This document shows, one piece after another, positions 25,302 to 37,870 of a DNA stretch of 64,000 bases (its first letter is position 1; each line of letters starts with the position of its first letter). Below the pieces are notes generated by a model. The model saw only the letters and a program-made list of their open reading frames with translations. It made no database searches and was not told where the DNA came from. Location of the stretch: positions 14,694,001 through 14,758,000 of the forward strand of contig JBHGNT010000010.1 in the NCBI GenBank assembly GCA_043228905.1, in the 5' to 3' direction. Source of the stretch: Azolla caroliniana (taxonomy: Eukaryota; Polypodiophyta). Both the position numbers and the translations under genes were made by a program.

Positions 25302-25520
25302 AAAATGAAAAATACCAAGTTGTTGATTCACTAGATATAGTTTATGATAAGATTATTAAACTGCAAAAATAACGGTCATATTAACATGTCTTTGAGCATA
25401 GGGAATTAATCCCATATCTTCATAGAGTTTTAAGAAATGACCCTTGTTTTAATTAGGGACTAATCATACCAATAGCACTCAATCTTATCGGACCAATTAA
25501 TCACATTTGATTCATACTCC

Positions 25521-25608
25521 AATTAATCCCATCTAATTCAGAAAATAAACATATCCTACTATCTAATTAATCCCATCTAATTCAGAAAATAAACATATCC
25601 TACTATCC
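25521..25608. repeat. 44-bp tandem duplication
   Basis: aattaatcccatctaattca begins at 25521 and again at 25565; the two copies are nearly identical. Confidence 0.85.
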
Positions 25609-25633
25609 AATTAATCACATCAAGATTCAAAAT

Positions 25634-27269
25634 ATGACTGCGATGAATCCACATGACCCTGATTTGATCACCTCATTATATGATGACGAGGATAGTTATG
25701 GGCCATCATACTCTGCAACTTTTGATGAAGAGTTGGTGTCGTCTTCATTAGAACGGGAGGAGAAGGAGCTTGATCCCTTCATGTACTGTTCATCCAGGTA
25801 TTTTGCATTCACAAGAGGTACATATGATTTGATGCTTGTAGCAAGAGGTACAAAACATTAAGCACAGACGCAAGGGGTGCACCTCTCAATCTCCATGCAT
25901 GGAGGTGCATGAAGAGCCGTCTCATGCTTGGAAATGAGAGTGAGATCTACCTTAAGGAATCACCTAATCTTCAAGCTACTTACGTAGAGAATTGGTGGAA
26001 GGTAGTATTGGCGTCACATGGTGGCGCATCGCATCACCCATTGACGGGTACTCTAAAAGTCTAGTTAAAGAGACATTACATCCATGATCTTCATGACCAT
26101 GGGATCCCCAGTGTGTATGTGAAAGCATTGGTTGACCATTGTTGTTGTCAACTTGTGTCGAAGTCAACTCCTACCGACATGGGGGGGACAAGTGTCATGA
26201 AATATAAAAGTTGCAAATGGGCAAAGGTCGCAAACACATTATACGACTTTTGTTGTGTCAGTTCCACGCTAAAAAATCATGTTGTGGAGAGACATTGCCA
26301 CTTTATCAAATATACTACCTTGAGAGGAAGAAAAAAACCAACCAATTCCCAATCTTGTGCATGTTTTAATTGCAGACAATGAAACTAGCACTTGAATGGT
26401 ACAAGCAACGACAAGAAATATGTGAGAGTGGTAGATTTGCACCCCATCCAAATTGTAGGGATCAAAGGTGAAGAATTAAAGAGGCCAAGAGTATACTCGA
26501 AATGTTTGAAACTAATATTCCGACAGTACATATTGTGGATGAGGCCCGATATTGGTTTAAAATATTGAGCTTGACAACTCCTACTCTATGGTATAATGTA
26601 TCACTCTACTGCTCATATTGTGATTGCCAAGACCTTGTGAGTAAATGTAAGCACATACTCGGCATCCAGATGATTATTGAGAGGCATGTGCCACATTTAT
26701 GTGGGTCGTTGCCTTTTATAGATCACGTGGCCCATATGCGCAATGACCATTTCACAGGAATAGAAGTGGAGACAAAGGTAGAACCAATCGAGGAGACAAA
26801 CCCTATAGCCTCAGATATGGAGGAATGGGAGTCGAAATTACGAACAACCGAGGCAACTATTCAATGTCTCATGCAAGGGTTACGATCCCTCAACCGTGCA
26901 ATAGTTTTGGCATGTATGGAGTTCATTGAAGAAATGACTCAAACTATGGTGTATCGCGATGGTGCACCGAAACCAACCAATGAAGAAGAGGGTGGATCCA
27001 TAAGGTGGAAGCAAGCAATTGGTACAAAGAGAGGAGCATTAGTCGACATTTCACAAGATCTTATTGGCAACTCCCCAAATACTTCCAAAACGCACACAAG
27101 AAAAATGCAAAGAGGTGCAAGTCAAGTTAGGAGGCGGTTGCCAATATGTGTGACGAAGAAGATTCGATGCTTGCATTGCAATGCCTTAACCTTTAGATCA
27201 AGGGACTCGAATGCTGATTGTTGCGAGAATTGTGGCCGCATCTTGCCATCATCCCTAGATGAGCCATAA
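25634..27269 (+). pseudogene. SWIM zinc-finger, transposase-derived gene remnant
   Basis: Discontinuous plus-strand coding blocks at 25634-25861, 26113-26382 and 26502-27269. The last is a 255-codon ORF containing YCDCQDLVSKCKH, a C-x-C-x6-C-x-H SWIM zinc finger preceded by a short beta-strand-like segment, as in Mutator-type (MULE) transposases and their domesticated relatives. Its end has a second possible zinc-binding pair arrangement, CLHCNA...CCENCGRILP. No DDE catalytic block was found upstream. Stops and frame changes separate the blocks, and no good splice sites were confirmed between them, so this is more likely a degraded or partially domesticated transposase than an intact gene. 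SWIM call is moderate; the transposon origin is inference. Confidence 0.4.
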
Positions 27270-27289
27270 ACATGGCTTTAATGGTTGTT

Positions 27290-28582
27290 TAGGAACTTTA
27301 GTTTAGTCAATTTTGAAAGACCAGAACATTTTGTTTTAGGACCATTGTAATTAGATTTATGAATCAAGTATGTTTTATGTTGATTTATGTTTTAAGTTGA
27401 CTTTGTTGTTTGGTCTAAATTTGTGTATTTTTTGAAGTGTTAAAATGATTTTTTGTTGTTAAGCCTAAGTTTGTAAGTATGGTGAAGCTCATTGATTTTG
27501 GAAGTTTTAATGTTTTAGTTTGTGGCAGATTGACTTGTTAGTTTAAGTTTTAATTTCAAGTTCAAAGTGATTGTAAAGAATCGATGGTGATTCTTGTGTA
27601 GCGAAAGAGATGTGTGTTATATGTATGTGTGAGAGAAATTAGAGGAGAGATGAGAGAACACAAGATAGATAGAAAAAGGAATACTCAAGAAGAATGTGTA
27701 TATTTCACAAGTCGAATAAGAATTACAAAATGTAGCATAATAAGGAGTCACAACCGACTTAGTATGAAGTACGAGGAGGGTGCTTTATATAGAGTCACCC
27801 TCTCTCTCTTGGGGAATGTGAAGACTCATAGTCATGGGGAATATATAACTCATTAGTTATGTGTCATAGAATATGATTCTATGACACATAGTTAATGTCT
27901 AGAGAGTAGTGGTGTGACTCTTGACCTTTGAGTAATCATGGATTCTCAAAAGCTGTGTTCACACGTTGCACTATGTTGAGCTTGATTCTCAACAGTGATT
28001 AAAAGATTTTGGTGGAAATGATACATTTGGTTGGGTAACCTGCAACGGTCAGAGTTGGGCGACCTCTAATAACTCTTTTTTCGCGCGTATTTTTTATCTA
28101 AATCAGACAGTGTATATCACACACACCCTCAACTGAGTGACATGTACCGTTTGTGGTTGCGATTCCCTTGCCAACCCTATTTATGATTTGGTTGCGGATA
28201 GACATGCGCCACACACACACGCCCACACATTCTATTATCTTCTTCGAAGATCAAATATGACCTATGAGACCAAAAATATTACATTTCATGCGATATGTGT
28301 GAAAGTGAGTAGCGACTCTCGATGTTCAAGAACTTTACCAATGAATCTTGCAATCAAGAGTGCATATATGTGATTAGTGTGAGAAATTCGTGCAAAGATT
28401 GGGCTTGATCGAAGATATGTGGAAAGCATGGTTGAATATGATCGAAGGGCAGAGCATTGTGAGAGAGTGTTCATGGAGTGAGTGATTTGTATATAATGGA
28501 CACATTGATTACATAGAGTGACTGATTGAGTGTACCACACGAGAAATCACTTCCATAGCTAATATTATTGCACACGCATACC
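27290..28582. other. Intergenic region and FKGP upstream sequence
   Basis: No gene. It holds a short hairpin (27852-27896) and AT-rich sequence containing ca/gt-rich words near 28110 and 28210. It presumably includes the promoter and 5' UTR of the FKGP gene, but no TATA box could be assigned with confidence. Confidence 0.4.
27852..27896. repeat. Short near-perfect hairpin
   Basis: Two 21-bp arms (27852-27872 and 27876-27896) pair with two mismatches around a 3-nt loop; the core is atgtgtcatagaat / attctatgacacat. Confidence 0.8.
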
Positions 28583-31500
28583 ATGGAAGAAGATCCTCTT
28601 GCAATCCTATCCAAGTCATGGTTCAATCTAAGGCTATCTGTAAGATGTTCTGCTAGGGTTTCTACATGGGATGCTATTCTTCTCACGGCCTCAAGCCCTG
28701 AACAAGCTCTGCTTTACCAATGGAACTTAGACTATGCGAAGGAAAGAGGAACCATTGCATCTTCCACTGTTGCTCTTGCGATTCCAGACCCCCTCGGCTG
28801 TCGGATCGGATCGGGAGGCGCCACCCTTCATGCCATTAGGTCCCTCTTTCTTTGGCTTCGCAATTCCTCCCCGTCTTCAGCCGAGGTAGGTCGATCAATC
28901 AATAAAACGAAAAGGTCTTATCTATTGTTTCTATTTATTTCACCAAATGTCCCTGAGTTTTTATTATTTCCCTAAATGCCATAGTCAACTCTAGATAGAT
29001 CAACCCATTAATTTCTCAAGTTGCTCGAATATCTGAAATAAAGGAGATGTATTGATCAAGAATAGTACAAAGATAAGCGCTTTAGGCGTTTGGCATTTGG
29101 GAAATTACAAAAACATAGGGGTATTTGATGAAATGAAGAAGAATTCAGGGATATTTTGTATAAACCAATTAATTAAAATCTAGTTCTAATGCTTTATGAA
29201 ATGATCTATCTTGTTGTTCTGTCAAAGGAATGGCTTTTATGATGGAAAATGGAAAATGCGTAGCTATTGTTTTTCTCTTGAATAGGTCTCATAATGGGTG
29301 TGCAAATTTAGTGGTATTTTCTCATCAGTTCATATTAGTTGAGCTAGAAATTTAGTGGTGTTTTTTCTCATGATTCCCTCTTATTTCATGCATGAAGAAG
29401 AAACTCAGCTGATTGATAAAAGAAAAATCCCCCCCTTGGATGTCGAATTTTATTGGTATTTCCTCATGGCTTCTATTGCTTCATGCATGAAATTAGTGGT
29501 ATTTTCCCATGTGATGTGAAAAGGAGACTCGACTTTGACTGATTGATAAAGAAACAATTGCTCAACATTTGGACTCATATGCATCAGTGACAGCTAAGCC
29601 CTATCTAATTCTACGTATATCCTTCAAAGCCTTCAAAACATGTGCCAAGAAAGTAGTTGCAATCTGACAACAGAACCATTGCTCGGGTCTTCAACAGATA
29701 GCTATGACCTATCTGATCTTACGTATGACCTCCAAAGCCTTCAAAACATATACCAAAGAAAGTAATTGCAATCCGACAGCAGAACTATTGCTCGAGTCTT
29801 GAACCCATGACCTTGAATCTGCAAAGCACAATCTTTACTGCTGCACCATCATGTTTCTGTATTACAATCTAAGAATTGTAAAGAGGAAAGCTTGTGAATT
29901 TATGACCAACAACTTGTGAGTTGGAAGTGCTTGGAATCTCTAAAGTCTCGTATATGATGTATAAAGGCAATGCTCTCATTCGTGGGGATGTGTATGGTCT
30001 CTTATATATGGTATGCAATGGCAATGCTTTCATCGGTGGGGATGTCTAATGTCTCTTATATGATGTATGAAGGCAATTCTTCCATTTGTGGCGATGGCTA
30101 AAGTCTCTTATATGATGTATAAAAGCAGTGATTGAATGTTGTGCTTTAGCACGTAATGTCGCTGGAAATTCTTAACCATGATGAATGAGAGGAGCGTTCT
30201 CATTCATACTAGGGAGCAATCTCAAATATTATGCCTTAATGAAGATATCTGTCAAGTCCAAATTTAGTAAAGGTACTTACTTCTGATATTATTGGTATCT
30301 TTGGCTCAGGCTGAGGACAATTTATCTATGACTCCAGAAATAACAGACTCAAAACTGTTGCTAGCAGAATTATTTATGTGAAATTTGTTTTAAATCTTTA
30401 ATTCTTTCAGTTCTAGCACCAACTTTGTCATTGTGGTGAGCTATAGTCAAACAATGTTTTTCATCTCTTTTGTATTCCAATTCAATAGTTCTACATTTTC
30501 TCAATTTGTACATGTATATAATAAAGTGCATATGTAGAAATTTTTCTCAATGGAGGTTTCACTCCACAGGGAAGTGCTAAACAAGATCATGAAAGTGAAA
30601 TCAAGTTGATCTCAGACATGAAGATCTTGCTTGTTCATGCTGGTGGAGACTCAAAACGTGTTCCTTGGGCCAATCCTATTGGAAAGGCATTCTTACCTTT
30701 ACCATTTCTAGCTGAAAATGAACCAAATAGCCAGGTCCCATCATTATTTGATCATATTCTAGCAATATCATCCTACACAGTCCAACAGTTCAAAAACAAA
30801 GGTTCGGAATTAATGGTATAATTTTCTTACGAGATCTCCTATTACAATATGCAGTGATAATTGAACTGAAATAAATCTTTTTAAGGGTGGCAGGAGGTTT
30901 GTTTATCATGACAGGAGATGTGCTACCATGCTATGATTTTTCTGATTTCATGGTACCAGAAGATGGAGCGTGCATTGTGAGTGTACCTGCTGAACTAAGT
31001 ATAGCTTGTAATCATGGAGTTATTCTAACATTTGCAGAGGAAAAGGAAAGTGTTGTTAATGGTCAAGAAACCAAGTTGGAACAAGTGTCATCATTGCGAC
31101 AAAAACCAACCTATAATGAGCTCTTGGAGAGTGGTGCAATCCGTTCGGATGGAAGAGTGCTCCTCGATACTGGTATCTTTGCAGTTCGAGGAAAAGCCTG
31201 GAGAAACTTGATAGGTCTTTCCATTGAAGAACCAGACCCTATTTCAGCCCTTTTGGAGAATCAAGAAGAAGTAAGCTATATCTATTACATGTGCTTCATA
31301 CATGAGTCATTGCTAAATAGAAACTTTTGGATGTAATTTGGAGGTTTTATTTCTATCCCAACAACTAAAATTTAGACATAAAGTTTTTGTTGTATACATG
31401 CTCTTTTGGTCCATCAATCTAGGACACAATTTTCACACATTTGTTTTGTAGAAGGTATTTTTTTACATTGTTATTCATTTTGATTCATGTTTCCTTGTGT

Positions 31501-34500
31501 TTGTATGCATAAGGATACCACCAAAATTCCAATCAGATATATCCTTTTAGGAACAAAGAGTTATCCAGTATGTATCTTGAACATTGTTTTACACCAATAC
31601 AAGCATGTATTTTATGAAGTTTGAACCAAGTTTTAAAAATGTGTTTCAGAAACAACTATAAAACATTGTAATAGTTTGTATGGATTGAAATGGCAAAAAA
31701 CAATGGGGAACAAAAATACATATTTTACATTTTGAACAATATTGAATTAATAGATTTGTGAACAATAGTGTATACCTAAGTCATGTTAATACATGCTATT
31801 TGATGATATGAAAGTGGTTTGTGCATATGAAAAACGTAGAACATGGTCACTATGGAACTGGCTTGGTGATGCTTTTTTGTGGGTTTTTCATTGCAGATCA
31901 GTTTATATGAGGAAATTGCTGGAGCTTGGGTCCCTGCTTGTCATGAGTGGATTAAAACTCGTCCGTTGGGTGTCAAACTTCTTGAAGCTCTTTCTTCAGA
32001 ATTCCTCTTCAGTTTTTGTGCTCGTAGGTGAATTACGGGATGCGGTTTTTGTTAGGCTGAAGATACAATGTGGATAGGTGTTATGAATATTGGAGGTTAT
32101 TCTTGTTTGAATAAAGGGACAAATTGCATTAATTTATACTAATCCTTAAATTATCATTGTTCAGAGGATTTGTCATTTCTTCATTTCGGAACTAGCTTGG
32201 AAGTGTTAGCTCATCTTTCCAAGGATCATGGAGGACGAGTTGGACGTAGGCATATGATACTTGCATTTGAAAGTACCTTTACTCAACTAGCATCTTCTGC
32301 CATCATACTTTCGAGTGAAATTAAGGGCGATGCTTCAGTGGGCGAGAAAAGTCTTGTATACAAGTGCACATTCACAGATAGTGTAGATATTGGAAATAAT
32401 TGTATTGTTATGGGAATTCATTCAAACAATTTGCGAGGAAACCAATCTTCATTTTCCCTTGTTGTACCTGATCATCATTGTCTTTGGGGTGTACCTGTGT
32501 TTGGTAATGGGCCCAGAGTGACCTTATGTTGCAGTGTCCATGATAATCCAAAGCTTGCACTAACAATGGGGGGAACTTTCTGTGGAAAATCATGGAAGGA
32601 AAAATTTGAGGAGCTTAGAATCAGTGAAAATGATGTTTGGCCTAATCATGTTTTGAACGATGAGAGAACCCTTTGGAATGCAAAACTATTTCCAGTGGTA
32701 GCACCAGAGAAAGGGATTGTTTTTGCCATGTGGTTGATGGGGGTCTATCAAAGCTGCAGCGGTCTTTTACACGAATGGAAGATGTGTGATCGTGTCAGTC
32801 TTTCCAGAGTTCATAGGCAAATTGATTTCCATACGTTTTGTAATGAACTGGATGCACATCAATCAAGAATTGCTTTAGGACTAGCCAAAGGTAGTTTACA
32901 ATCGGGCCTACTCGATAGGGACTTGTCAAAATTGTGTAAACAAATAGTCAAGGGCTGCGACAGAGGTACAGAGATATGCAAAGATTTGCTTACATTTTTC
33001 TCCGATCCGAGAGTGGATACATGGAAGGTGCCATTGAGTAGAGTCTATCAGGCTCAACTAGACATCAGTAAAGCATGTAATGATGATGTGGATTCCATTG
33101 CTACCTATGAAAAACATGTATGGGATGCTGTGGCTGAAGAAACTATGATGGCTATTCACCAAAACCAAGGTAAATATCACACATTTTTGTTGGAGTCTTA
33201 CTTATTTTAGAAGAGGGAAAATATAACATACAAAAGAAGGCTCCATTACTTTTTGCTGCAAGGGAGGGATTTTTATTAGTAATATCTCTACTTCTTTAAA
33301 AGCTGCAAGTTCAAAGGTTTTTGTAAAGGCTGATTATGAGGATAAAAGAGCAGAGTTTTAGTCGTCCTTGGAAGCAAATAATTATTTTTCAAAACTTACT
33401 ACTATCTAGGAATAGGTGAATGGAATGTGGACATTTAGCATCTTTTAACTTTTTCTAAAAGTAAGAGAATTGTTCATCTAAACTCCTAAACAATGATTTA
33501 CTACTAAGTTCCTCTCCTCCAATCTCTATCTTATTTTCACTTGGTATAAGCCATCAATACATATGCAAATAAGAGACAGTGTATCGCTTGTGCCATGTGC
33601 ATAATGTCAATAAGAAGCAGTCATCACATTGTACTTTGTATTTAATGCCTTGTTTTGTGTTGTTGGTATCTCTTTCATTTGAGAACAGGAAAACAATTAC
33701 ACAATAATCTCATTTCTTTTTTCAGAGAGGGATGTAATATACAAGCAACCATGCTATATTTTTCCGGTTATTAGAGCGAAGGTGGAACTACCTGTGCGTA
33801 TCGATTTCGCGGGTGGGTGGAGTGATACACCACCATGGAGCTTAGAAAGGGTAGGAAAAGTATTCAACATGGCTATATGTATTGATGGATTGGTGCCCAT
33901 TGGTTCCGAGATAATAGTCACTTCAAACATAGGGATTTCACTTATTGACGATGCGAATCACCATCTAATTATCGAAGATCAATCCACTCTTAGTGCTCCT
34001 TTCGAAGTAGATGATCCATTTCGGCTTGTTAAATCAGCTCTCGTTGTCACTGAAGTTGCATATTCATCAGCTTTGAAGAATAATGGTCTTTCAATCAGGA
34101 CATGGGCTAATGTTCCCCGAGGGAGTGGTCTTGGAACATCAAGCATTTTGGCTGCCGCTGTTGTGAAATGTATTTTATGTGTAATGGGTCGGGATGGGAC
34201 CAATGCAGAGGTAACTAATCTCGTTCTACTCGTAGAGCAACTAATGGGAACTGGTGGAGGTTGGCAAGATCAAATAGGAGGTTTATACCCGAGTTTAAAA
34301 TGCACAACTAGTTTTCCTCGACGCCCTTTAGTGTTGGTGGTTGAACATATTCCTATTGCCCCCTCTCTTCAGAAAGAGCTTGAAGACCGTCTCGTGATTT
34401 TTTTCACTGGACAGGTGTGTTTTTAAGGCATTGATGATTTTCACAACTCACATTAAATTCATTCATCGTGTATGCATCTACTATGTGAATTAATTACAAT

Positions 34501-35479
34501 TACAGTTGTGCATATAGACTGGCTGCAGTGTCTGACGTAACGTGAAAGGCTCCTAATAAGAGACTGGATTTCCAATGTTAGGACTCACCACACCGTTAAT
34601 TGGAGGGAGGTTGGGGTCCTATATATACATAGGAACCTGGAGCCCTCATATTTGTCATTGAGTGGTCCCATTCTTTTAGATGCTCATAGAGAATAGAATG
34701 AACGAAATGTCATGTACATGATACCCTGAGCGTTTTTTTCATGTTTACAAGGATACACCTAAGCTTTGGGTGCATTCAGCATTGGAGGTTCAATGTCAAG
34801 AGTAGCAGGAATATTGCATGCACCCATCCGGTTGTCTATTTGTAAGGCTGGCTTAACCTCCCTTCAACTAAGCATGCATTCATATTGAGGAGGTTTAATC
34901 TCTTAATATGGGCCTTTCATACTATGCTGAACATTATGGGAACCCGTTTGGATGTTTGTTTATAGAATAACTCAACCTGCTTCCATGTTCAATCGAACAT
35001 TCACACTCAAATGCAATCTCTTAATATGGGCCTTTCAAACGCAAGGCACCCATCTAAATTGAGCATGGCTTACGCTGGACATGTATTCATTTTGACAGGT
35101 GAGATTGGCTCATAATGTGCTCCAAAATGTGGTTCGCCGCTATCTCCAACGGGACACAACACTCATTTCCACAATCGAACAACTTGTTTCTCTTGCTGAA
35201 AAGTGTGAGGAGGCAATAAAGCTCAGCAACCTTGACATATTGGGCAAAATTATGTTGGATGTTTGGCTGTTACACCAAGAGTTGGACCCGTTTTGTAGCA
35301 ATGATTTTATTGATCTGATCTTCAAACAAGTACATAAATATACATGTGGTTACAAACTTGTTGGTGCAGGTGGGGGGGGATTCGCTATGTTGATAGCGAA
35401 GGACAAACATGCTGCCAAGTGTGTAAAGGAGATTCTTCAAGGTTTTTCTGTGAAAGTCTATAACTGGAGTCTTTTTTAA
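28583..35479 (+). CDS. FKGP: Bifunctional L-fucokinase/GDP-L-fucose pyrophosphorylase, 7 exons
   Basis: Predicted exons: 28583-28885, 30570-30801, 30894-31270, 31897-32023, 32165-33169, 33726-34414 and 35099-35479. All join in phase with GT-AG introns, giving 1037 aa, close to Arabidopsis FKGP. The enzyme phosphorylates free L-fucose and then makes GDP-L-fucose from fucose-1-phosphate and GTP, the cytosolic salvage route feeding fucosyltransferases. The N-terminal pyrophosphorylase part has GCRIGSGGATLHAI and HAGGDSKRVPWANPIGK (residues ~124-140), then GLFIMTGDVLPC and RTLLDTG-type blocks and FLHFGTS. The C-terminal GHMP kinase part has VRIDFAGGWSDTPPWS (~703-720), the ATP-binding NVPRGSGLGTSS (~810-821) and LVGAGGGGF (~998-1006). 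No stop or frameshift is seen. The start ATG is the only one upstream of the conserved region in exon 1. Introns 1 (1.68 kb) and 6 carry repeats. Confidence 0.95.
29592..29807. repeat. 108-bp tandem duplication in FKGP intron 1
   Basis: Copies begin agctaagccctatctaattc at 29592 and agctatgacctatctgatct at 29700. Both contain aagccttcaaaacat and agtcttgaac/ggtcttcaac ends. Confidence 0.75.
29795..29850 (-). mobile_element. tRNA-like (SINE) fragment in FKGP intron 1
   Basis: On the minus strand, an A-box-like tggtgcagcagtaaag is followed about 30 bp on by a B-box-like ggtcatgggttcaagac. This is the spacing expected of a tRNA-derived Pol III promoter. The element is antisense to FKGP; tail and target duplication were not found. 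Confidence 0.45.
29945..30135. repeat. Minisatellite (about 53 bp x 3.5) in FKGP intron 1
   Basis: Units beginning gtctc(t/g)tatat occur at 29945, 29997, 30051 and 30103, each followed by a ggcaat...ggggatg-like second half. Confidence 0.8.
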
Positions 35480-37018
35480 TCATAGTATGAGAACACTTAG
35501 TAATTGATTTCATCTGGAGTACTTGGGATGTATTTATCCAATATATTATATTTTAAAAGATCCCAGTCACATCAGATGGAGCAAAATAATGCAACATATA
35601 GCATGCAGGCTTATTTTCTTGTTACTATCCTTGATTGTAACTTGTAAGTAACATCAAAAACTCATTTGGCAATATCAAGTGTAGTTTTAAATTTATAAGT
35701 AGAGTTGCAATAATATTATCAGCTCGTATTTTTCCAATTATAAATTTGTTGGAACATTTTACAAATTGTTATTCAGAATCTTGTCTTTACAGAATAACGT
35801 AATTCTCTCCTCTTTTAACATTTTTTAATTACATAATGGACATGCCTTGGATAAAGTAAAGGTGACAAGGTGGAATTATGTACGTAATCTCTTTTGAACA
35901 ACCGAGAAATGGGATATACATCCAAAGAGCATGCATGATCCCTCTTTGATATGTGGATGGATGGCTAAAGATCACGATCTTCCACTGTAGAGCCTAGTTT
36001 ATTTTTCATATAACTCCTCCTGAAGTCCCTCTAGTTGTATGTATGTAAATGCATATGTAATTAATAATTGCAATTTAAAAAATATATGTTATTGAGCATG
36101 TGGATATAGCACAGATACAAGGTGGGTGATAAAGGAGGTGGATTTGTGCATATTTATAGAAATCTCAATGTCAATGATTGGATGGTTTATGTTTTTGTCA
36201 CATTGAGTTTTCTTCATGATCTCAATTGTTATTTCAGAAGTTATCACTTCAGACTATAGGTGCGCAGAAAAGAGAACAAGTAATTTAGGCATTTGTAGGC
36301 ATAGGCATTAGTGGTTTGTTTCCTTAGTTTATAACTGAGTCAAGGATATCCTGCCAAGTTTCCGCACTCATTGTTTGTTGTTCACTATAATGCGATGAAA
36401 AGAGTTCCTCACATGCTCAGGAGAAGGAGATGCTCTATGCAACAATTTGAGTGTATGGATGCTTCCCTATGGTATATTTGCACTCTTGTAAACAGGGATT
36501 AATTACCAAACAGTTCAAGAGCGCATAAACATGCATGCAACATCATTCGAATTTGTTTGTTTGTTTCATTATAAACGAGCAAATCTTGAAAGATTTGTCA
36601 CTGATAGGATGAGAGAGCAAAGGAGAGGTAAAAAACGAATTTGGTATGGAGGTGTTTGCGGCACTACAAGGGCCTACCTACGAGAGGTAAGACTGCGACA
36701 AGTACCTAGAATAAATAATTAACCACGCACCGAGAGATTTTATAACATGTCTTTAACATTTTCCTTTTTGAAGTGGAGAGAACAAACGAACGAAACAAAC
36801 GAAGTCAAGAGAATCGAAAAGAGAAAGCGAACGTAACAACAAGATTGTGTTGGGCGAAAATGGATCCATAGGATAGAGAGTATTAAAAAATGCTGTATAT
36901 TTGTAAGTGCTTATGTATGTATCTATGTATGCACGCATGCATGAGGTTTAAAAATGCTCTATATTTGTATGTGTATGTATGTGGTATAGCATCATCATCA
37001 TCATCACCGTCATCATCA
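35480..37018. other. Intergenic DNA between FKGP and the serine-rich ORF
   Basis: Includes the FKGP 3' flank. Nothing coding or repetitive was recognised, apart from short catg-rich and (cat)n runs near 36930-37020 next to the following ORF. Confidence 0.45.
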
Positions 37019-37717
37019 TCATAGCTTGAGGCGTTTGAAGACATGGAAGATATGGCTTCTTGCTCTTTTCCTCGTCTGAACATTAGGGTTATTTGAAACA
37101 GAGGAAGAACACGAGGACGTAGACGACGAAAGACAGGAAGGAGAAGAAAAAGGAGGAGAATCCATGTCTAGATCTTCACGAGTCTGAAGCTGGAGGCACG
37201 AGCAAAGATGGAGGCTCGAGAAGAAAGCTGAAGAAACTCCAGAGAGCATCCATTGAGCTGCCTTTGAAACCTTGTTTTTCTTTTCTCCTTCTCCTTCTCC
37301 TTCTCCTTCTTCTTTCTTTGAGTCTGATGATATCAGGAATTCATCTGGCCTTTCATAACGACGACCGCCACCACTTCTACTCCTTCTCAAGCTTCCATGG
37401 CGTTCTTCATCTGAAGAAGAACAACTACTTCTGTTGCTTTTGCTGATCAGATCCGAGAAATCTGAACCTCCACAAATTCCGCCTCGCCATTCAAGACCTG
37501 AGAAATCCGAGCTTCCATGGCTTGCTTCAATATGTGAGGGAGCCGAGCTGTTTCCATGAATCTCTCTTCCTTCTTTTCCCGATGTTAATCTTAGTCTAGC
37601 AAAGTCTTCTTCTTCTGACACAGAGGAGCTTCCATAGCTAGCTCTTCGTCGTGATCTTCCTTCTGCTGGTCTTTCGCATGAAAGCAATCTCATCGCCATC
37701 GCCAAGATGAACTCCAT
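37019..37717 (-). CDS. Hypothetical serine-rich, basic-C-terminus protein (232 aa)
   Basis: A 232-codon uninterrupted frame starting MEFILAMAMRLLSCE. It contains acidic and serine-rich stretches, several arginine clusters (RSRRRASYGSS; RRSRSGGGRR), a Lys/Glu-Gly repeat tract, a short hydrophobic/aromatic segment with Cys (AFFSSLHLCSCLQL) and a basic end RKRARSHIFHVFKRLKL. No known domain is recognised. Length, balanced composition and absence of stops in a local region with higher GC argue for a real gene, perhaps a nuclear or phosphorylated regulatory protein, but that role is conjecture. A tract of gaa/gga repeats is present. It may be part of a longer spliced gene. Confidence 0.45.
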   Translation of the reverse strand: MEFILAMAMRLLSCERPAEGRSRRRASYGSSSVSEEEDFARLRLTSGKEGREIHGNSSAPSHIEASHGSSDFSGLEWRGGICGGSDFSDLISKSNRSSCSSSDEERHGSLRRSRSGGGRRYERPDEFLISSDSKKEEGEGEGEGEKKNKVSKAAQWMLSGVSSAFFSSLHLCSCLQLQTREDLDMDSPPFSSPSCLSSSTSSCSSSVSNNPNVQTRKRARSHIFHVFKRLKL

Positions 37718-37814
37718 GGTTTCTGTTTCAATTTATTATGGGAGGAACTACTGCATAAATATTCTGACATGTTAAAGGAAATTACAAAAATAGCTCTGCC
37801 TGTTTTTACAAACC

Positions 37815-37870
37815 TATGTCTATACATACATACATACATACATACATACATACATACATACATACTGTAC
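37815..37870. repeat. (CATA)n microsatellite
   Basis: Run of cata tetranucleotides upstream of the serine-rich ORF, followed by a gtatgtatg-type inverted run at 37880-37925 that could pair with it. Confidence 0.9.
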
